A DNA stretch of 64,000 nucleotides, from NCBI GenBank assembly GCA_028282465.1, contig JANQHX010000052.1, positions 62,001 through 126,000 on the forward strand, given 5' to 3'. The DNA comes from Gynuella sp. Its GTDB lineage: Bacteria > Pseudomonadota > Gammaproteobacteria > Pseudomonadales > Natronospirillaceae. Under the pieces are notes generated by a model, which searched no databases, was not told where the DNA came from, and worked only from the letters and a program-made list of their open reading frames with translations. Below are positions 7,753 to 16,345 of the stretch, piece after piece. The position numbers and the translations under genes were made by a program. The first letter of the stretch is position 1, and the number at the start of each line of letters is the position of its first letter.

Positions 7753-9489
7753 GTGAGCAATTATCTAGGCACTTACATCGACCAGGTCAAACCCTACTGC
7801 ACCAAAAAACTTGTTAACCAAGGGGAGCGGTTATTTAAACAAGGTGATCAGTCTTTAGGCTGCTATATCATTGAGTCAGGGAATATCGCGACATCCTGTT
7901 TTGATTCAGATATTCAAAGTGAGTCAATTATTCAAACTTACCAACAGGGAGACGTTCTTGGTGCTGTCGGTTTAATTGATACAGAAAACAGAGCGGTTAC
8001 GGCAATTGCCACTTCCTATTCAGAAGTTTGGTTCATTAGTCAGTTAGAGCTGGCTAGGCTCATGAAAAAAGAACCTATGGTATACCAACACTTTGTTGTG
8101 CTCGCTTCTGCAACGATCGCGACTAAGTTTAGGGAGCTTCATCAGCAAGTTAGTCAGTTCAAGCTTATGAAAGCCACAAGTCCAGTTGTAGATGAAATTG
8201 TAGAACGATCTGCTCAAGCCCAATTGCTGTTTACGGATTTCCCAGAGCATAAGTTGGATGAAATGCTCATGGATATTGCGCAGGCAGTCTACGGCCAAGC
8301 CCTTCCACTTGCGATTCAAGCGGTAGAAGACACAGGTATGGGTGTGGTTGAACACAAAGTAAGGAAAATTCAGTTAGGTACGATAGAAGTCGCTGATTCA
8401 CTCATCGGCAAACCCGGCAATGGTGCTATTCAATTAGAGGCTGTGGGTGTTGAAACCATTACTATGCCCATAGGTGTGGTTTTCGGAATGATTCCCGTGA
8501 CTAACCCTGTTGAGACTGTTGTGTTTAAAACTCTCAGTTCTTTAAAAGCACGCAATTCAATTATTATTAGTAGTCACCGAAAAGCAAAAGATCTTGGCAT
8601 TCGAGTTGTGAACATTATTCGTGAAGTGTTGTTCAACTATGGTGCGCCAGTAGACTTGATTCAAACACCAGAATTACCAGCCAATCGCAAGTTGACTCAG
8701 GCTTTCATGCAACATGACAAGGTAAATTTCATTCTAGCAACAGGTGGCCCAAGCATGGTGAAGAGTGCGTACCAAAGTGGTAAGCCAGCCATTGGTGTCG
8801 GTAAAGGAAATGCACCGGTTTGGATTTGTCAGGACGCTGATATCAAAAAAGCTGCACAAGATGTGATTACTAGTAAGTCATTCGACAATGGTGTTGTATG
8901 TGGCTCAGAAAACAACTTGATTTTGGATGCAAATATTGCCGATACATTTCTCTTCGAAGCAGAAAAATTTGGTGCGGCGGTATTGACTCCAGAAGAGATT
9001 ACTCAGGTTTATCAAAGCGTTTACGAACACGATCACCTAAGACCTGAGTGGGTGGGACAAACCGCACAGAAGATCGCAGAGCACGCTGGAATATTTCGCC
9101 CTTTTCCAATCAGCTTGTTGTTAGTCAAAGTGGAGGCCGATGACTACGCCACTCCATTTGTGAGAGAGAAATTAATGCCCTGTTTGTCTTACAAAATTGT
9201 TCATGGCAGTGAACAGGCATTAACTGCAGCCAAGTCAATCTTGAACTTAGAGGGTAAAGGGCACACGGCGATTGTGCACAGTGCAGATAAAGCAACCATA
9301 CAGTCTTTTGCCAACGCCGTAGAAGTTAGCCGAGTGTTAGTGAATAGCCCAGGCACCCAAGGTTGTATTGGAGCTTGCAATGGGCTTCAGTTATCCTGGA
9401 CTCTTGGTTGTGGTACTCATGGAGGGGGCTCATCCAATGATAATATTACTTATCAGCATCTACAGAATATAAAACGAATCGCTTACTAA
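7753..9489 (+). CDS. Cyclic-nucleotide-binding domain fused to acylating aldehyde dehydrogenase
   Basis: This 578-residue protein starts at GTG after an AAAGGA stretch. Residues ~1-135 form a CNB/CAP_ED beta-barrel: GERLFKQGDQSLGCYIIESG and the GDVLGAVGLID stretch are typical. Residues ~150-578 are a CoA-acylating aldehyde dehydrogenase of the EutE/AdhE-N/sulfoacetaldehyde dehydrogenase type. The IPVTNP nucleotide-site motif, the ATGGPSMVKSAY loop and the catalytic Cys383 in FDNGVVCGSEN are present. The reaction would be aldehyde + CoA + NAD(P)+ to acyl-CoA. No DNA-binding helix-turn-helix follows the CNB domain, so it probably acts as an allosteric module, an unusual arrangement. Whether it binds cAMP, c-di-GMP or nothing cannot be told. 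There is no companion alcohol dehydrogenase or microcompartment gene nearby; ackA-pta lies ~22 kb away. Confidence 0.82.
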   Translation: MSNYLGTYIDQVKPYCTKKLVNQGERLFKQGDQSLGCYIIESGNIATSCFDSDIQSESIIQTYQQGDVLGAVGLIDTENRAVTAIATSYSEVWFISQLELARLMKKEPMVYQHFVVLASATIATKFRELHQQVSQFKLMKATSPVVDEIVERSAQAQLLFTDFPEHKLDEMLMDIAQAVYGQALPLAIQAVEDTGMGVVEHKVRKIQLGTIEVADSLIGKPGNGAIQLEAVGVETITMPIGVVFGMIPVTNPVETVVFKTLSSLKARNSIIISSHRKAKDLGIRVVNIIREVLFNYGAPVDLIQTPELPANRKLTQAFMQHDKVNFILATGGPSMVKSAYQSGKPAIGVGKGNAPVWICQDADIKKAAQDVITSKSFDNGVVCGSENNLILDANIADTFLFEAEKFGAAVLTPEEITQVYQSVYEHDHLRPEWVGQTAQKIAEHAGIFRPFPISLLLVKVEADDYATPFVREKLMPCLSYKIVHGSEQALTAAKSILNLEGKGHTAIVHSADKATIQSFANAVEVSRVLVNSPGTQGCIGACNGLQLSWTLGCGTHGGGSSNDNITYQHLQNIKRIAY

Positions 9490-9492
9490 ACC

Positions 9493-9516
9493 TATTAAGG
9501 CACATATTAAGGTACA
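9493..9516. repeat. Tandem 12-bp repeat
   Basis: TATTAAGGCACA is immediately followed by TATTAAGGTACA, two copies with one difference, just after the stop codon of the CNB-ALDH gene. It is short and may be chance. Confidence 0.4.
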
Positions 9517-9525
9517 TATCATACC

Positions 9526-9548
9526 TGGCCGGGAGCTCATCCCGGTCA
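9526..9548 (+). terminator. Possible terminator hairpin after CNB-ALDH
   Basis: TGGCCGGGA and TCCCGGTCA form an 8-of-9-bp stem with a 5-nt loop, 36 bp after the stop codon. The T-run is poor, so it may act only weakly or need Rho. Confidence 0.4.
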
Positions 9549-9700
9549 ACATCTGTTCTTGACACTTTATATATCGCCAAGTTTTTAGCCCAAACATTCT
9601 ATCCCTTCTTTGCATGCCACTGAATACACACGGCTATGGCTTGTAATTTCCTTGAGCTTGTTTAATCTGGGTTTACTTCTTAGAGTCAGGGAGAGCAACA

Positions 9701-10345
9701 ATGAAGCCAGCAGATTTCTACTTGGGCGCTTCCGAATTCATTTCAGTGTTCATACCTGGGTTCTTGCTTACTAGTTTCGGTTTGATAGTTTTCGATCCTG
9801 TATGCAAACTCAATTTTACTTTTTTTGAATGGGCAATCCTGGCCACAATCTCCTATGTCTTTGGTCACTTACTCTACTCTATGGGTGCTTTGCTAGATAA
9901 TGTGAATGATAAGTTCAAGCCACAAAAAGACGATGATCCCTTACTCAAATTAGTAGGACAAATCCGAGCCGAATTAACTAGTGACGCGTCACCCAATGAA
10001 GAGATAGTCCAAACAAAGAAGAAAACAATCAATCGATATAAGTGGTGCAGAGCCATATTGTCTAGCTTACACAGCGAAGGGTACTCGGAAGTACTCAGAA
10101 AAGAAGCCGATTCCAAATTGTTTCGATCTTTAGTATTGCCCTTTCTCTTTAGCGCCCTGGCTGTTTGGTTTTGCAAAGGAGAGTGGGAAATTGCTCTAGC
10201 GCTTTTGGTTTTTCTAACTTTCAGCTTCAATCGCTACAGACATAAACGTTTCAAAGCCTGCGATATAGCCTATACCCATTGTATTGTATTAAACCAATTG
10301 GGAAAGCTTGGTAAACCAATAGAATGTGATGCAGAAGATAAATAA
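9701..10345 (+). CDS. Hypothetical multi-pass membrane protein
   Basis: I do not recognise this 214-residue protein. Hydrophobic segments are visible near residues 13-32, 42-62 and 145-180 (two closely spaced helices), with a polar, lysine-rich middle part (~residues 65-140). The N-terminal half (FIPGFLLTSFG, then YVFGHLLYSMGALLD) resembles small bacterial inner-membrane proteins of unknown role that are sometimes found in accessory regions. A GGGAG-like SD (AGGGAGAGCAACA) precedes the ATG. The gene stands alone between the CNB-ALDH gene and the histidine kinase, 74 bp before the kinase start. No catalytic motif is visible. Confidence 0.6.
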   Translation: MKPADFYLGASEFISVFIPGFLLTSFGLIVFDPVCKLNFTFFEWAILATISYVFGHLLYSMGALLDNVNDKFKPQKDDDPLLKLVGQIRAELTSDASPNEEIVQTKKKTINRYKWCRAILSSLHSEGYSEVLRKEADSKLFRSLVLPFLFSALAVWFCKGEWEIALALLVFLTFSFNRYRHKRFKACDIAYTHCIVLNQLGKLGKPIECDAEDK

Positions 10346-10419
10346 TGAAAAAAACTAAAGTGAATGGTTTCACATTGTTTACACAGTTGTCATTTAAACT
10401 GGCAATAACCCACTAACGA

Positions 10420-11823
10420 ATGATGAGCCCATTGCTACTCTCTCTTAGGTTTAAAATATTCTTAACCTTTTTAGCAGCGAATGTTTTGCTGGTAGTATCC
10501 CTCCTTATTATCAATAACCTAGCCTTTCAGAATAGCTTCCGTAACTATATTCAAACATTGGAAGACCAAGCCGTAACAGAAATTTCAAATCGCCTAGTAG
10601 AATACTATCAGGCCAATGGTTCATGGAAAAAGTTGAGCCAAGAGCGCAATGAATGGCGAAACCTGGTACAGCAATCCTTTAGAAAGTCGTTTGATGAATC
10701 ACCAAAATCGGGTAAACCAACCCGAGCAAACAAACCCCATCCAATGCGACGACTCAGTTTAAAAGACACAAATGATAGACTGATACTGGGTAGACCACAT
10801 TCGAACAGCGAAACCACTTGGCGACCTTTGTTATCGCCTGATGGAGACACTATCGGCTACCTTGGACTGGAAAACCGCAAGACCATTGGAAACGATTTTG
10901 ATCGCCGATTCGCAAGGCAACAGACATTACAGGTGATTTGGATAAGTGCCATAGGGTTTATATTATCTGCGTTAATTACAATTCCTTTTTCTGGGTACCT
11001 GGTAAGACCAATTAAACGAATTAATGCCGCAACTAAACAACTCACTCAGGGCAACTTAGATATATCTCTGCAAGTAAGTTCACGAGATGAGCTGGGCAAG
11101 TTATCCAGTGACTTTAATCAACTTGCGAAAGTTCTAAAACTAAATTTAGAAGCCAGACAACAATGGGTGACAGATATATCTCATGAGTTGAGAACACCTG
11201 TTGCTAACCTTCAAGCAGAAATTGAAGCAGCACTGGACGGTATCAGACCAGTAGGAAAAAAGCTATTAACCTCACTGCACCAAGAGTTAACCAGACTTCA
11301 AAAGCTGGTTTCAGATCTGCACGTATTGTCACTATCAGATACTGGCTCCATGTCGTATCAAATGGCAAGTGTTGACCTCTCTACTCTATTAGCCAGTTAC
11401 TTAGAAGGACAAAAATATTTACTTGCTCAGCAAGAGATTCAATTAAATTGGAATATCCCTCCTATACTTAATATGACCGGAGACACACTACGCCTAGGCC
11501 AACTTTTTGAAAACTTAATGCAGAACAGTCAGCGTTACACAGATACACCAGGAAGTATTTTGGTTACGGCTAAATCTAGTTTTGAAAACATTGAGATCAT
11601 TTGGTCAGACTCATCCCCTTCTGTTAATTCGCAAGAGCTACCCAAGCTGTTTGATCGACTTTATCGTGTCGACCCTTCTCGCAATCGAGAGTCGGGGGGA
11701 TCAGGTTTAGGGTTATCCATCGCTAAAAATATTGTTGAAGCACATGACGGCACCATTGAAGCTAGACATTCTGATCTCGGCGGACTCTCCATATTAGTTT
11801 CTCTACCCCAGGAGCGTATGTGA
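10420..11823 (+). CDS. baeS: BaeS-like sensor histidine kinase
   Basis: A 467-residue inner-membrane kinase. The first transmembrane helix is at ~residues 10-32, followed by a periplasmic sensor loop (~33-165). The second helix is at ~170-190, then a HAMP linker (~191-243) and a HisKA domain with the phospho-acceptor His255 in DISHELRTP. The HATPase_c domain carries an N-box (ENLMQNSQRYTD) and a GGSGLGLSI G-box. By family knowledge, BaeS senses envelope damage or toxic compounds and phosphorylates BaeR. The stop codon directly abuts the regulator's ATG, so the two are co-translated. The gene order kinase then regulator matches baeSR. The name rests on overall similarity and context; a related envelope-stress kinase cannot be excluded. 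Confidence 0.8.
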   Translation: MMSPLLLSLRFKIFLTFLAANVLLVVSLLIINNLAFQNSFRNYIQTLEDQAVTEISNRLVEYYQANGSWKKLSQERNEWRNLVQQSFRKSFDESPKSGKPTRANKPHPMRRLSLKDTNDRLILGRPHSNSETTWRPLLSPDGDTIGYLGLENRKTIGNDFDRRFARQQTLQVIWISAIGFILSALITIPFSGYLVRPIKRINAATKQLTQGNLDISLQVSSRDELGKLSSDFNQLAKVLKLNLEARQQWVTDISHELRTPVANLQAEIEAALDGIRPVGKKLLTSLHQELTRLQKLVSDLHVLSLSDTGSMSYQMASVDLSTLLASYLEGQKYLLAQQEIQLNWNIPPILNMTGDTLRLGQLFENLMQNSQRYTDTPGSILVTAKSSFENIEIIWSDSSPSVNSQELPKLFDRLYRVDPSRNRESGGSGLGLSIAKNIVEAHDGTIEARHSDLGGLSILVSLPQERM

Positions 11824-12492
11824 ATGGCCCATATATTGGTAGTTGAGGATGAAATAAAACTTGCAAAGATAGTTGAAGACTACCTAAAACAAGCTGAATT
11901 CAAAGTCTCACTTTTACACCGTGGGGACACTGTCGAAGATTGGCTAAGAGACGCAGATGCAGATCTAGTTATTCTCGACATTATGCTGCCAGGAAAAGAT
12001 GGTATGGAAATATGCAAAGACATTCGAAAGCACTCACTCATCCCAATAATTATGACAACAGCCAAAGTAGAGGAAATCGACAGGTTATTGGGTTTAGAAT
12101 TAGGTGCCGATGATTACCTATGCAAACCCTATAGCCCAAGAGAACTGGTTGCTAGAGTAAAAGCGGTTTTGAGACGAGTGACTACGGAAAAACTACCTAA
12201 CTCGGAACAGAAACTAAGCTTAGTTTCAAATACCAATTACGCTGAGATGAATGGGCAGAGAGTTGAACTCACTGTTGTTGAATACAGATTACTAGAAACA
12301 CTGTTGAAGAGCCCAGGCCGTATATTCAACCGAGACCAGCTTATTAGCGCTATTTACGATGATCGACGAGTGGTTTCAGATCGAACCATTGATAGTCACA
12401 TTAAAAAACTTCGAAAAAAGCTACAGCAACTCGACCCTGATCAAGACTTTGTTCGCTCTATCTATGGTGCCGGGTACAAGGTAGAACAGTAA
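11824..12492 (+). CDS. baeR: BaeR-like OmpR-family response regulator
   Basis: A 222-residue two-domain regulator. The receiver domain (1-~118) has the acidic pair in VEDE, phospho-acceptor Asp52 in VILDIMLPG, Thr79 and Lys101 (CKPYSPREL). The C-terminal winged helix (~130-222) has the OmpR-type VELTVVEYRLLE and SDRTIDSHIKKLRKKL recognition region. The start codon follows the kinase stop with no gap. It probably activates envelope-stress genes, and the Spy/CpxP-like gene 135 bp downstream is a natural target. I see no obvious repeated binding site in that gap. Confidence 0.85.
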   Translation: MAHILVVEDEIKLAKIVEDYLKQAEFKVSLLHRGDTVEDWLRDADADLVILDIMLPGKDGMEICKDIRKHSLIPIIMTTAKVEEIDRLLGLELGADDYLCKPYSPRELVARVKAVLRRVTTEKLPNSEQKLSLVSNTNYAEMNGQRVELTVVEYRLLETLLKSPGRIFNRDQLISAIYDDRRVVSDRTIDSHIKKLRKKLQQLDPDQDFVRSIYGAGYKVEQ

Positions 12493-12626
12493 AGTTTGTG
12501 CCATGAACGACACTTGCACATTGCCTCCTTAATTACTGCACATTTTCTTCTAATAATACTCCTCATACACAGTTGCAACGCATTATAAAAAGCAACTTAC
12601 ATCCACCAACCTAAGGGGTAGGTAAA

Positions 12627-13121
12627 ATGAAATCAATTATTAAATCAGCAGTAGTTGTTATATTTTCTTCCATCATTACTCTCAGTGTGGGCTCAGCTTT
12701 AGCCATGGGTTTCGCTAAGCAAGACAGCTCACGATTCGACTACATTTTTAACCAACTAAGACTGACCGAATCCGAGCGAGCCCTGGTATTAGACATAATG
12801 CAAGAGCAGAGAAAAGCACATATGAGCAATGTGTGCGCTGACCCTCAAGCGTGGACTGAAAACATGAAGAATCTTTCTGAAGAAGAAAGAGCTTCATTTA
12901 AGCAGCAAATGCGTTCAGATCATTTAGCAGCTATATCAAGCCAAATAGAAACCGTGATATCCGTTAGTCAGACAGAAAAACTAATAGAGTATCTAGAAGC
13001 CCATGGCCCAAAACAAAGAATGCATAAAAAAGGGCCTAAAATGAATTCAGGCATGTCGGGCAAAAAAGGGGATAAGCTAGCCCGTATGTGTGAAAAGTTA
13101 GCGACAGCTGATCAAGGTTAA
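12627..13121 (+). CDS. Spy/CpxP-like periplasmic protein
   Basis: A 164-residue exported protein with a signal peptide (residues 1-~26, cleavage after SALA). The mature part is helical, with an LTESERALVLDIMQEQRKAHM stretch that takes the place of the LTxxQ motif of Spy/CpxP, and a basic His/Lys/Met-rich C-terminus (KQRMHKKGPKMNSGM). Two cysteines (ADPQ-preceding VC and near-terminal MC) are present. Spy-family proteins are periplasmic chaperones induced by BaeSR and CpxAR, and the position directly after baeSR supports that role. The Met/His-rich tail could also suggest metal binding. Assignment rests on size, helical character and context rather than a perfect motif. Confidence 0.6.
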   Translation: MKSIIKSAVVVIFSSIITLSVGSALAMGFAKQDSSRFDYIFNQLRLTESERALVLDIMQEQRKAHMSNVCADPQAWTENMKNLSEEERASFKQQMRSDHLAAISSQIETVISVSQTEKLIEYLEAHGPKQRMHKKGPKMNSGMSGKKGDKLARMCEKLATADQG

Positions 13122-13164
13122 GTGCACTTAAAACTACATTGAATAGGTAAGCATGCAAATTATT

Positions 13165-13194
13165 ATGGAATACCCTCATCAATGGGTATTCCAT
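13165..13194. terminator. Bidirectional hairpin between convergent genes
   Basis: An 11-bp perfect stem (ATGGAATACCC/GGGTATTCCAT) with an 8-nt loop lies between the Spy-like gene (+) and the reductase gene (-). AT-rich flanks on both sides suit a shared terminator, though the U-runs are short. Confidence 0.6.
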
Positions 13195-13252
13195 TAACGC
13201 GACATGTTTAACTCAGCTTCATCTCGGCCCTGATAGGTTCAGTTCAGGCACT

Positions 13253-14113
13253 TCATAGGTACAACTTTGATATCGCATTCAAGTTTAAATTACCGAAACC
13301 AGCCTCTTTGACTTTGGAATACTGCTCCTTTGTCGTTTTTGTTATGAGTACTTGAATGTTTTCGGTTTCAGCCGCTCTTAAAAAGTAGCTTAGATCTTTT
13401 TCTATCAATTCCACCGGAAACATTGGGTCGAAGTTTCCGTTAAGTGTTGAATCAATATTGATCTTTAATGCAGGACTGCAAACTGGCGTATGACTAAAAA
13501 TCTCAAGGGCGGTTTGCAGGTCAACCTTGGAGTGACTGATATAAGCCATCATCTCTGAAATAGCAGCTACCTGAACTCCCAGCATGCCATTTACCATCAG
13601 TTTTAGAGCACATCCCGACCCTGAAACACCACAATATTTAACCACTGCACCCATTAAATTTAAGATGGGCACCACCCTGTGAAATGCTTCTTCTTTGCCT
13701 CCAACCATAAACAATAATTGCCCTGCTTCCGCTTGTGGCCTTGAACCAGCAACCGGCGCATCTAAAAGCTCGACACCCTGACTTGAACATTTGGCATTGA
13801 GCTCATCAATCCATGCAGGGGTCAATGTCGAGCATTCAATGGCAATAGTGTCGTTAGCCATTGCACTTAAGGCACCATCCTCACCTAGCCAAACTCTCTT
13901 AGAGGCTTCAACATCCCGAACCATGCTCAGAACAAAGTCTGCATCGCTAGCGCACAAACCTGGAGAATCACACCAATTTGCACCCGCCTCCATCAATGCT
14001 TCAGGTAATCCAGGAGTACGATTCCAAACCTTCACTTCATGACCAGCACTCAATAAATGTTTTACCATTCGACTGCCCATTGCGCCCAATCCTAAAAATC
14101 CAATTACGGCCAT
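13253..14113 (-). CDS. NAD(P)-dependent beta-hydroxyacid dehydrogenase (HIBADH/GLYR1 family)
   Basis: This protein of about 286 residues has an N-terminal Rossmann fold (GFLGLGAMGSRMVKHLL) with the GxGxxG fingerprint. The substrate-binding motif DAPVAGSRPQAEAG and the catalytic-Lys region GSGCALKLMVNGM lie in the helical C-terminal half. Family members reduce or oxidise short beta-hydroxyacids such as 3-hydroxyisobutyrate, tartronate semialdehyde or glyoxylate/succinic semialdehyde; the substrate here is not determined. I chose the ATG at 14113 because GGAG lies 7 nt upstream and the protein begins directly at the Rossmann strand. A longer frame reaches 14188 but adds non-conserved residues. 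It is divergent from a LysR regulator that probably controls it. Confidence 0.82.
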   Translation of the reverse strand: MAVIGFLGLGAMGSRMVKHLLSAGHEVKVWNRTPGLPEALMEAGANWCDSPGLCASDADFVLSMVRDVEASKRVWLGEDGALSAMANDTIAIECSTLTPAWIDELNAKCSSQGVELLDAPVAGSRPQAEAGQLLFMVGGKEEAFHRVVPILNLMGAVVKYCGVSGSGCALKLMVNGMLGVQVAAISEMMAYISHSKVDLQTALEIFSHTPVCSPALKINIDSTLNGNFDPMFPVELIEKDLSYFLRAAETENIQVLITKTTKEQYSKVKEAGFGNLNLNAISKLYL

Positions 14114-14212
14114 CTTCATTCTCCATCTTGTAATTTGAAAGACCATTTTGAGGCAATAGCAGGAATCACTAAATACATTGATATACATGACATTAATGCA
14201 TATTCTACATTA
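14114..14212. promoter_or_regulatory. Divergent promoter region of the reductase and LysR genes
   Basis: A 99-bp spacer separates the two divergently transcribed genes, the usual site for a LysR operator. It is AT-rich and carries short symmetric pieces such as ATTGATATACAT and CATTAATGCAT. No single T-N11-A site stands out, so the assignment is from layout. Confidence 0.4.
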
Positions 14213-15109
14213 ATGGATATTCAGAATTTACAGCTCTTTGTACAAGTGGCCCAACTTGGCAGTTACGCAGCGGTGGCCCGACAGATTAATCAAGATCCAT
14301 CCTTAATTTCTCGGGCGATCACTTCACTTGAAAAACAATTAGGCTTCCGGTTATTTCATCGCACTACTCGGCGCCTTAAGCTTACGGAAGAAGCTCAACT
14401 CTACCTCACCAGAATTACACCACTGTTAGAAGAGCTAGAATCGGCAAAAGATGAAGCCAATTCATTGTCAAACTCGCCCACCGGTAAACTTGTAATCACT
14501 GCATCTATTGCTTTTGGGCAGTTGTGGTTGCTTCCCTTAGTGAATGAATTTCGTCAAAACTATCCAGATATTTATTTAGATCTTAGGTTTACTGATCAGA
14601 ACCTGGATCTCGTTGCCGAATCTATTGACTTAGCATTTCGATTAACACCAGCACTGGATTCAACTTATGTCGGATACAAATTATTTAATACTCGCTATTC
14701 CGTTTGCGCTAGTAGCGACTACCTATCGAAATATGAAGTAAAACCTATTAATAAAATTAAATGTATAGAAGCACTAACCTTTAATTTGCCTGAATACCAG
14801 AGTCGTTGGATATTTAAAAAATCAGGGAAGACTAAAGAAGTTCCTGTACACTCCACCCTATCCATTTCAAGCATGCTTGCGCTAAAACAATCCGTCATTG
14901 ATGGGCAAGGCATAGCATTATTACCCCATTGGATGATTAAAGATGAGCTCAAAGCAGGCACTATTAAAACTATATACAGCCAATATCAGGTTACCGCCAC
15001 TGACTTTGAGACATCAGCCTGGATGTTATACCCAAGTCAAAAATACCTACCCCGTAGAACAAGAGTATTTATTGATTTTATAAAAGGTAAAAATGATTCT
15101 TCAAGATAG
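14213..15109 (+). CDS. LysR-family transcriptional regulator
   Basis: About 298 residues, starting at MDIQNLQLFVQVAQLGS, the typical LysR N-terminus; an upstream in-frame ATG at 14135 would add 26 unrelated residues. The winged HTH covers residues ~1-60 (AVARQINQDPSLISRAITSLEKQLG, then LFHRTTRRLKLTEE). A substrate-binding domain (~88-295) follows. The TGKLVITASIAFGQLWLLPLV stretch and FRLTPALDSTYVGYKL are typical of the group of LysR proteins related to DsdC/CrgA-like regulators. It is divergent from the beta-hydroxyacid dehydrogenase gene, which is the likely target. The inducer is unknown. Confidence 0.88.
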   Translation: MDIQNLQLFVQVAQLGSYAAVARQINQDPSLISRAITSLEKQLGFRLFHRTTRRLKLTEEAQLYLTRITPLLEELESAKDEANSLSNSPTGKLVITASIAFGQLWLLPLVNEFRQNYPDIYLDLRFTDQNLDLVAESIDLAFRLTPALDSTYVGYKLFNTRYSVCASSDYLSKYEVKPINKIKCIEALTFNLPEYQSRWIFKKSGKTKEVPVHSTLSISSMLALKQSVIDGQGIALLPHWMIKDELKAGTIKTIYSQYQVTATDFETSAWMLYPSQKYLPRRTRVFIDFIKGKNDSSR

Positions 15110-15247
15110 GGTGAGTGCATGTAATCAGTTGAAAATAAACTGTACTGGCTGGAATTCCGATGACTACCTTAAAGAAAAGACAAAGTTTATAGAATCTGTT
15201 CTAAAGACCCAACTAACGGACTGACACTTTTAGGATTAAGGACAGCA

Positions 15248-15700
15248 ATGAATTATCAACTTGCGCAAATTAACATCGCTAAAGCCAAAGAAACGTTAGA
15301 TTCTTTAACCATGAAAACCTTTGTTGATCAATTAGACAAAGTTAATCGAGATGCTGAACTCAGCCCTGGTTTTATTTGGAGATTGGTCGATGATGACAGC
15401 GATAATGCGATCGGCATTAATGCCTTTGATGATGAGCTCATAATCGTCAATATGTCGGTGTGGAAAGACGTTGAATCTCTAAAAAACTACGTTTTTGGGG
15501 GCGACCATCTTAAAGCTTTTCAAAATAAGAAGTCTTGGTTTAACAAGCTTAGCTCACCTTCATTGGCTCTTTGGTGGATACCTGAAGGTCACATTCCAAC
15601 GGTTTTAGAAGGCAAAGAAAAACTGCAATACATTGAAACTAATGGTGCAAGTGAATCTGCATTTACCATTGCCAAACCATTTCCAGCACCTGAGGCCTGA
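15248..15700 (+). CDS. DUF3291 domain protein
   Basis: A 150-residue cytoplasmic protein of the DUF3291 type. Visible landmarks are the N-terminal YQLAQINIAKAK, FIWRLVDDD, IIVNMSVWKDVESLKNYVF, the WFNKL stretch, ALWWIPEGHIPT and a C-terminal AFTIAKPFPAP. The fold is a dimeric alpha+beta (ferredoxin-like) barrel related to ABM monooxygenases and heme-degrading enzymes. No function is established for the family. An AAGGA stretch 7 nt before the ATG supports the start. It is the only plus-strand gene at the edge of a run of small minus-strand accessory genes. Confidence 0.8.
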   Translation: MNYQLAQINIAKAKETLDSLTMKTFVDQLDKVNRDAELSPGFIWRLVDDDSDNAIGINAFDDELIIVNMSVWKDVESLKNYVFGGDHLKAFQNKKSWFNKLSSPSLALWWIPEGHIPTVLEGKEKLQYIETNGASESAFTIAKPFPAPEA

Positions 15701-15783
15701 AATCCTTAAATACCCACTACTCCACTCACTTATCTTCTTAATGAACTTATATTGATGAAATTAATGAACTTACATTAAAGAGT

Positions 15784-15818
15784 AGCGAGCTGTCGTCGCT
15801 AAACGACGGCAACTCGCT
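15784..15818. terminator. Hairpin between DUF3291 and SRPBCC genes
   Basis: AGCGAGCTGTCGTCG and CGACGGCAACTCGCT can pair at 14 of 15 positions counting one G-U, with a 5-nt loop. It lies between convergent genes and is likely a shared terminator, though no long U-run follows. Confidence 0.55.
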
Positions 15819-15838
15819 GATTTGACTGCATTCATTTA

Positions 15839-16345
15839 TTATGCAGCAACAGGAATTTCTTTTAGAGGTCGGTATAGCTCGCCACTATCGACTCGGGTTT
15901 TAAACGACTTTAGGGTGCCAGGTAATGCAGCTTCGAGTCTTTTTCTCATGACAAATTTATGCATTAATCGTCCAAAAATACCCCATCGTAAATTGTAAGA
16001 GGTAGTCACCTTGACACGGCAGCGAGCGCCATCAAGTTCATCTAACTCCCATATACTCCAAAACTTATCAATAGGCCCAAGAGAGGACACATCGTACATG
16101 AAGCCTTTGCCTTCTTCATATTCCTGAACATATTCATCGATACCGCCAAAGCCTTCTATTTCACAGTGACGGCCCATGCCAACTCCCGAATCTACTGTGC
16201 CAATCAAATGTGACTCGGTGACACCTGGTGCCCAGGTATATACATTCCCGAAGTCTTTAAGCACCTCCCACGCTTCTTCTCTGGTTTTATTTAAAATAAT
16301 AAAGGTTTCAATTGAATACTTACCCTGTAGTTTGCTGAATGCCAT
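15839..16345 (-). CDS. SRPBCC family protein (polyketide cyclase/START-like)
   Basis: A 168-residue START/SRPBCC-fold protein. It begins with IETFIILNKTREEAWEVLKDFGNVYTWAPGVTES, the usual first strand and helix of this family. RCRVKVTTSYNLRWGIFGRLMHKFVMRKRLEAALPGTLKSFK is the C-terminal strand plus long helix that closes the hydrophobic cavity. The family binds lipids or polyketide-like ligands or catalyses cyclisation and hydrolysis; the ligand is unknown here. The ATG has a strong SD (GAGGAG, 7 nt upstream). An 18-bp dyad lies ~90 bp upstream. Confidence 0.82.
   Translation of the reverse strand: MAFSKLQGKYSIETFIILNKTREEAWEVLKDFGNVYTWAPGVTESHLIGTVDSGVGMGRHCEIEGFGGIDEYVQEYEEGKGFMYDVSSLGPIDKFWSIWELDELDGARCRVKVTTSYNLRWGIFGRLMHKFVMRKRLEAALPGTLKSFKTRVDSGELYRPLKEIPVAA

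Noticed and set aside
15111-15224. 38-codon GTG-started frame between the LysR and DUF3291 genes
   Set aside because: It has no convincing SD, no homology I recognise and is short enough to be chance; a real small gene cannot be excluded.
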